16,264 nucleotides of DNA from an uncultured Bacteroides sp. GTDB lineage: Bacteria; Bacteroidota; Bacteroidia; Bacteroidales; UBA11471. Shown here piece by piece: positions 16,245 through 16,264 of this stretch. Within the stretch, counting starts at the first letter, position 1, and the number at the start of each line of letters is the position of its first letter. Where the stretch lies: positions 1 through 16,264 of the forward strand of contig CAJLYN010000027.1 in assembly GCA_905210875.1 (NCBI GenBank), in the 5' to 3' direction. Below the pieces are notes generated by a model. It searched no databases, had not been told where the DNA came from, and saw only the letters and a program-made list of their open reading frames with translations. Both the position numbers and the translations under genes were made by a program.

Positions 16245-16264
16245 TGCCGCATCTTCCTGCGGCA
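16245..16264 (+). terminator. Probable terminator hairpin at the window edge
   Basis: TGCCGCA (16245-16251) pairs with TGCGGCA (16258-16264) around a 6-nt loop, 15 bases after the M6 protease stop. The window ends at the last stem base, so a following T-run cannot be seen. Confidence 0.5.

Overview
The window looks like chromosome from a member of the Bacteroidales. The reasons are: a SusC/SusD (RagA/RagB) outer-membrane pair; a PorT/SprT-type barrel protein of the type IX secretion system (T9SS); three exported proteins with T9SS-like C-terminal sorting domains; a BACON domain; and promoters of the Bacteroidetes type (TTTG or TTG, 19-20 nt, TAnnTTTG) without obvious Shine-Dalgarno sites. The genes are GC-rich and the intergenic spacers AT-rich. 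I cannot fix the genus from sequence alone.

Housekeeping part (1-3380). The window opens inside an AddA/RecB-like helicase-nuclease gene, missing its 5' end, that ends at 1786. About 285 bases follow without a convincing gene. Next, on the minus strand, comes a self-contained initiator tRNA unit (promoter 2160-2190, tRNA 2071-2143, terminator 2031-2062). Then come a minus-strand PorT-like gene that probably uses a GTG start, and a plus-strand 2[4Fe-4S] ferredoxin with a consensus promoter and a strong terminator.

Surface and nutrient part (3458-16264). A minus-strand leucine-rich-repeat surface protein with a T9SS-like tail diverges from a plus-strand gene block. That block runs: metzincin-type zinc metalloprotease, SusC-like TonB-dependent transporter, SusD-like lipoprotein, and a 306-aa exported protein with a T9SS-like tail. 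The gaps are only 17, 11 and 34 bases, so this is probably one operon, closed by a 12-bp hairpin. A separate promoter then drives an M6-family secreted metalloprotease with BACON, split FN3, jelly-roll and T9SS-like tail regions. Two secreted proteases around a SusCD pair suggest a locus that digests proteins and imports peptides, like RagAB, rather than a glycan locus. That is inference.

The most notable point is that the SusC gene is broken. The reading frame changes near base 9474, inside the left arm of a perfect 16-bp inverted repeat with a 4-nt loop (9467-9502). The right arm encodes conserved SusC sequence in frame. Restoring two bases in the left arm would rebuild the expected motif, so the lesion looks like a quasipalindrome-correction mutation, unless it is a sequencing or assembly error at a hairpin. 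No CRISPR array, insertion sequence or phage gene was seen.
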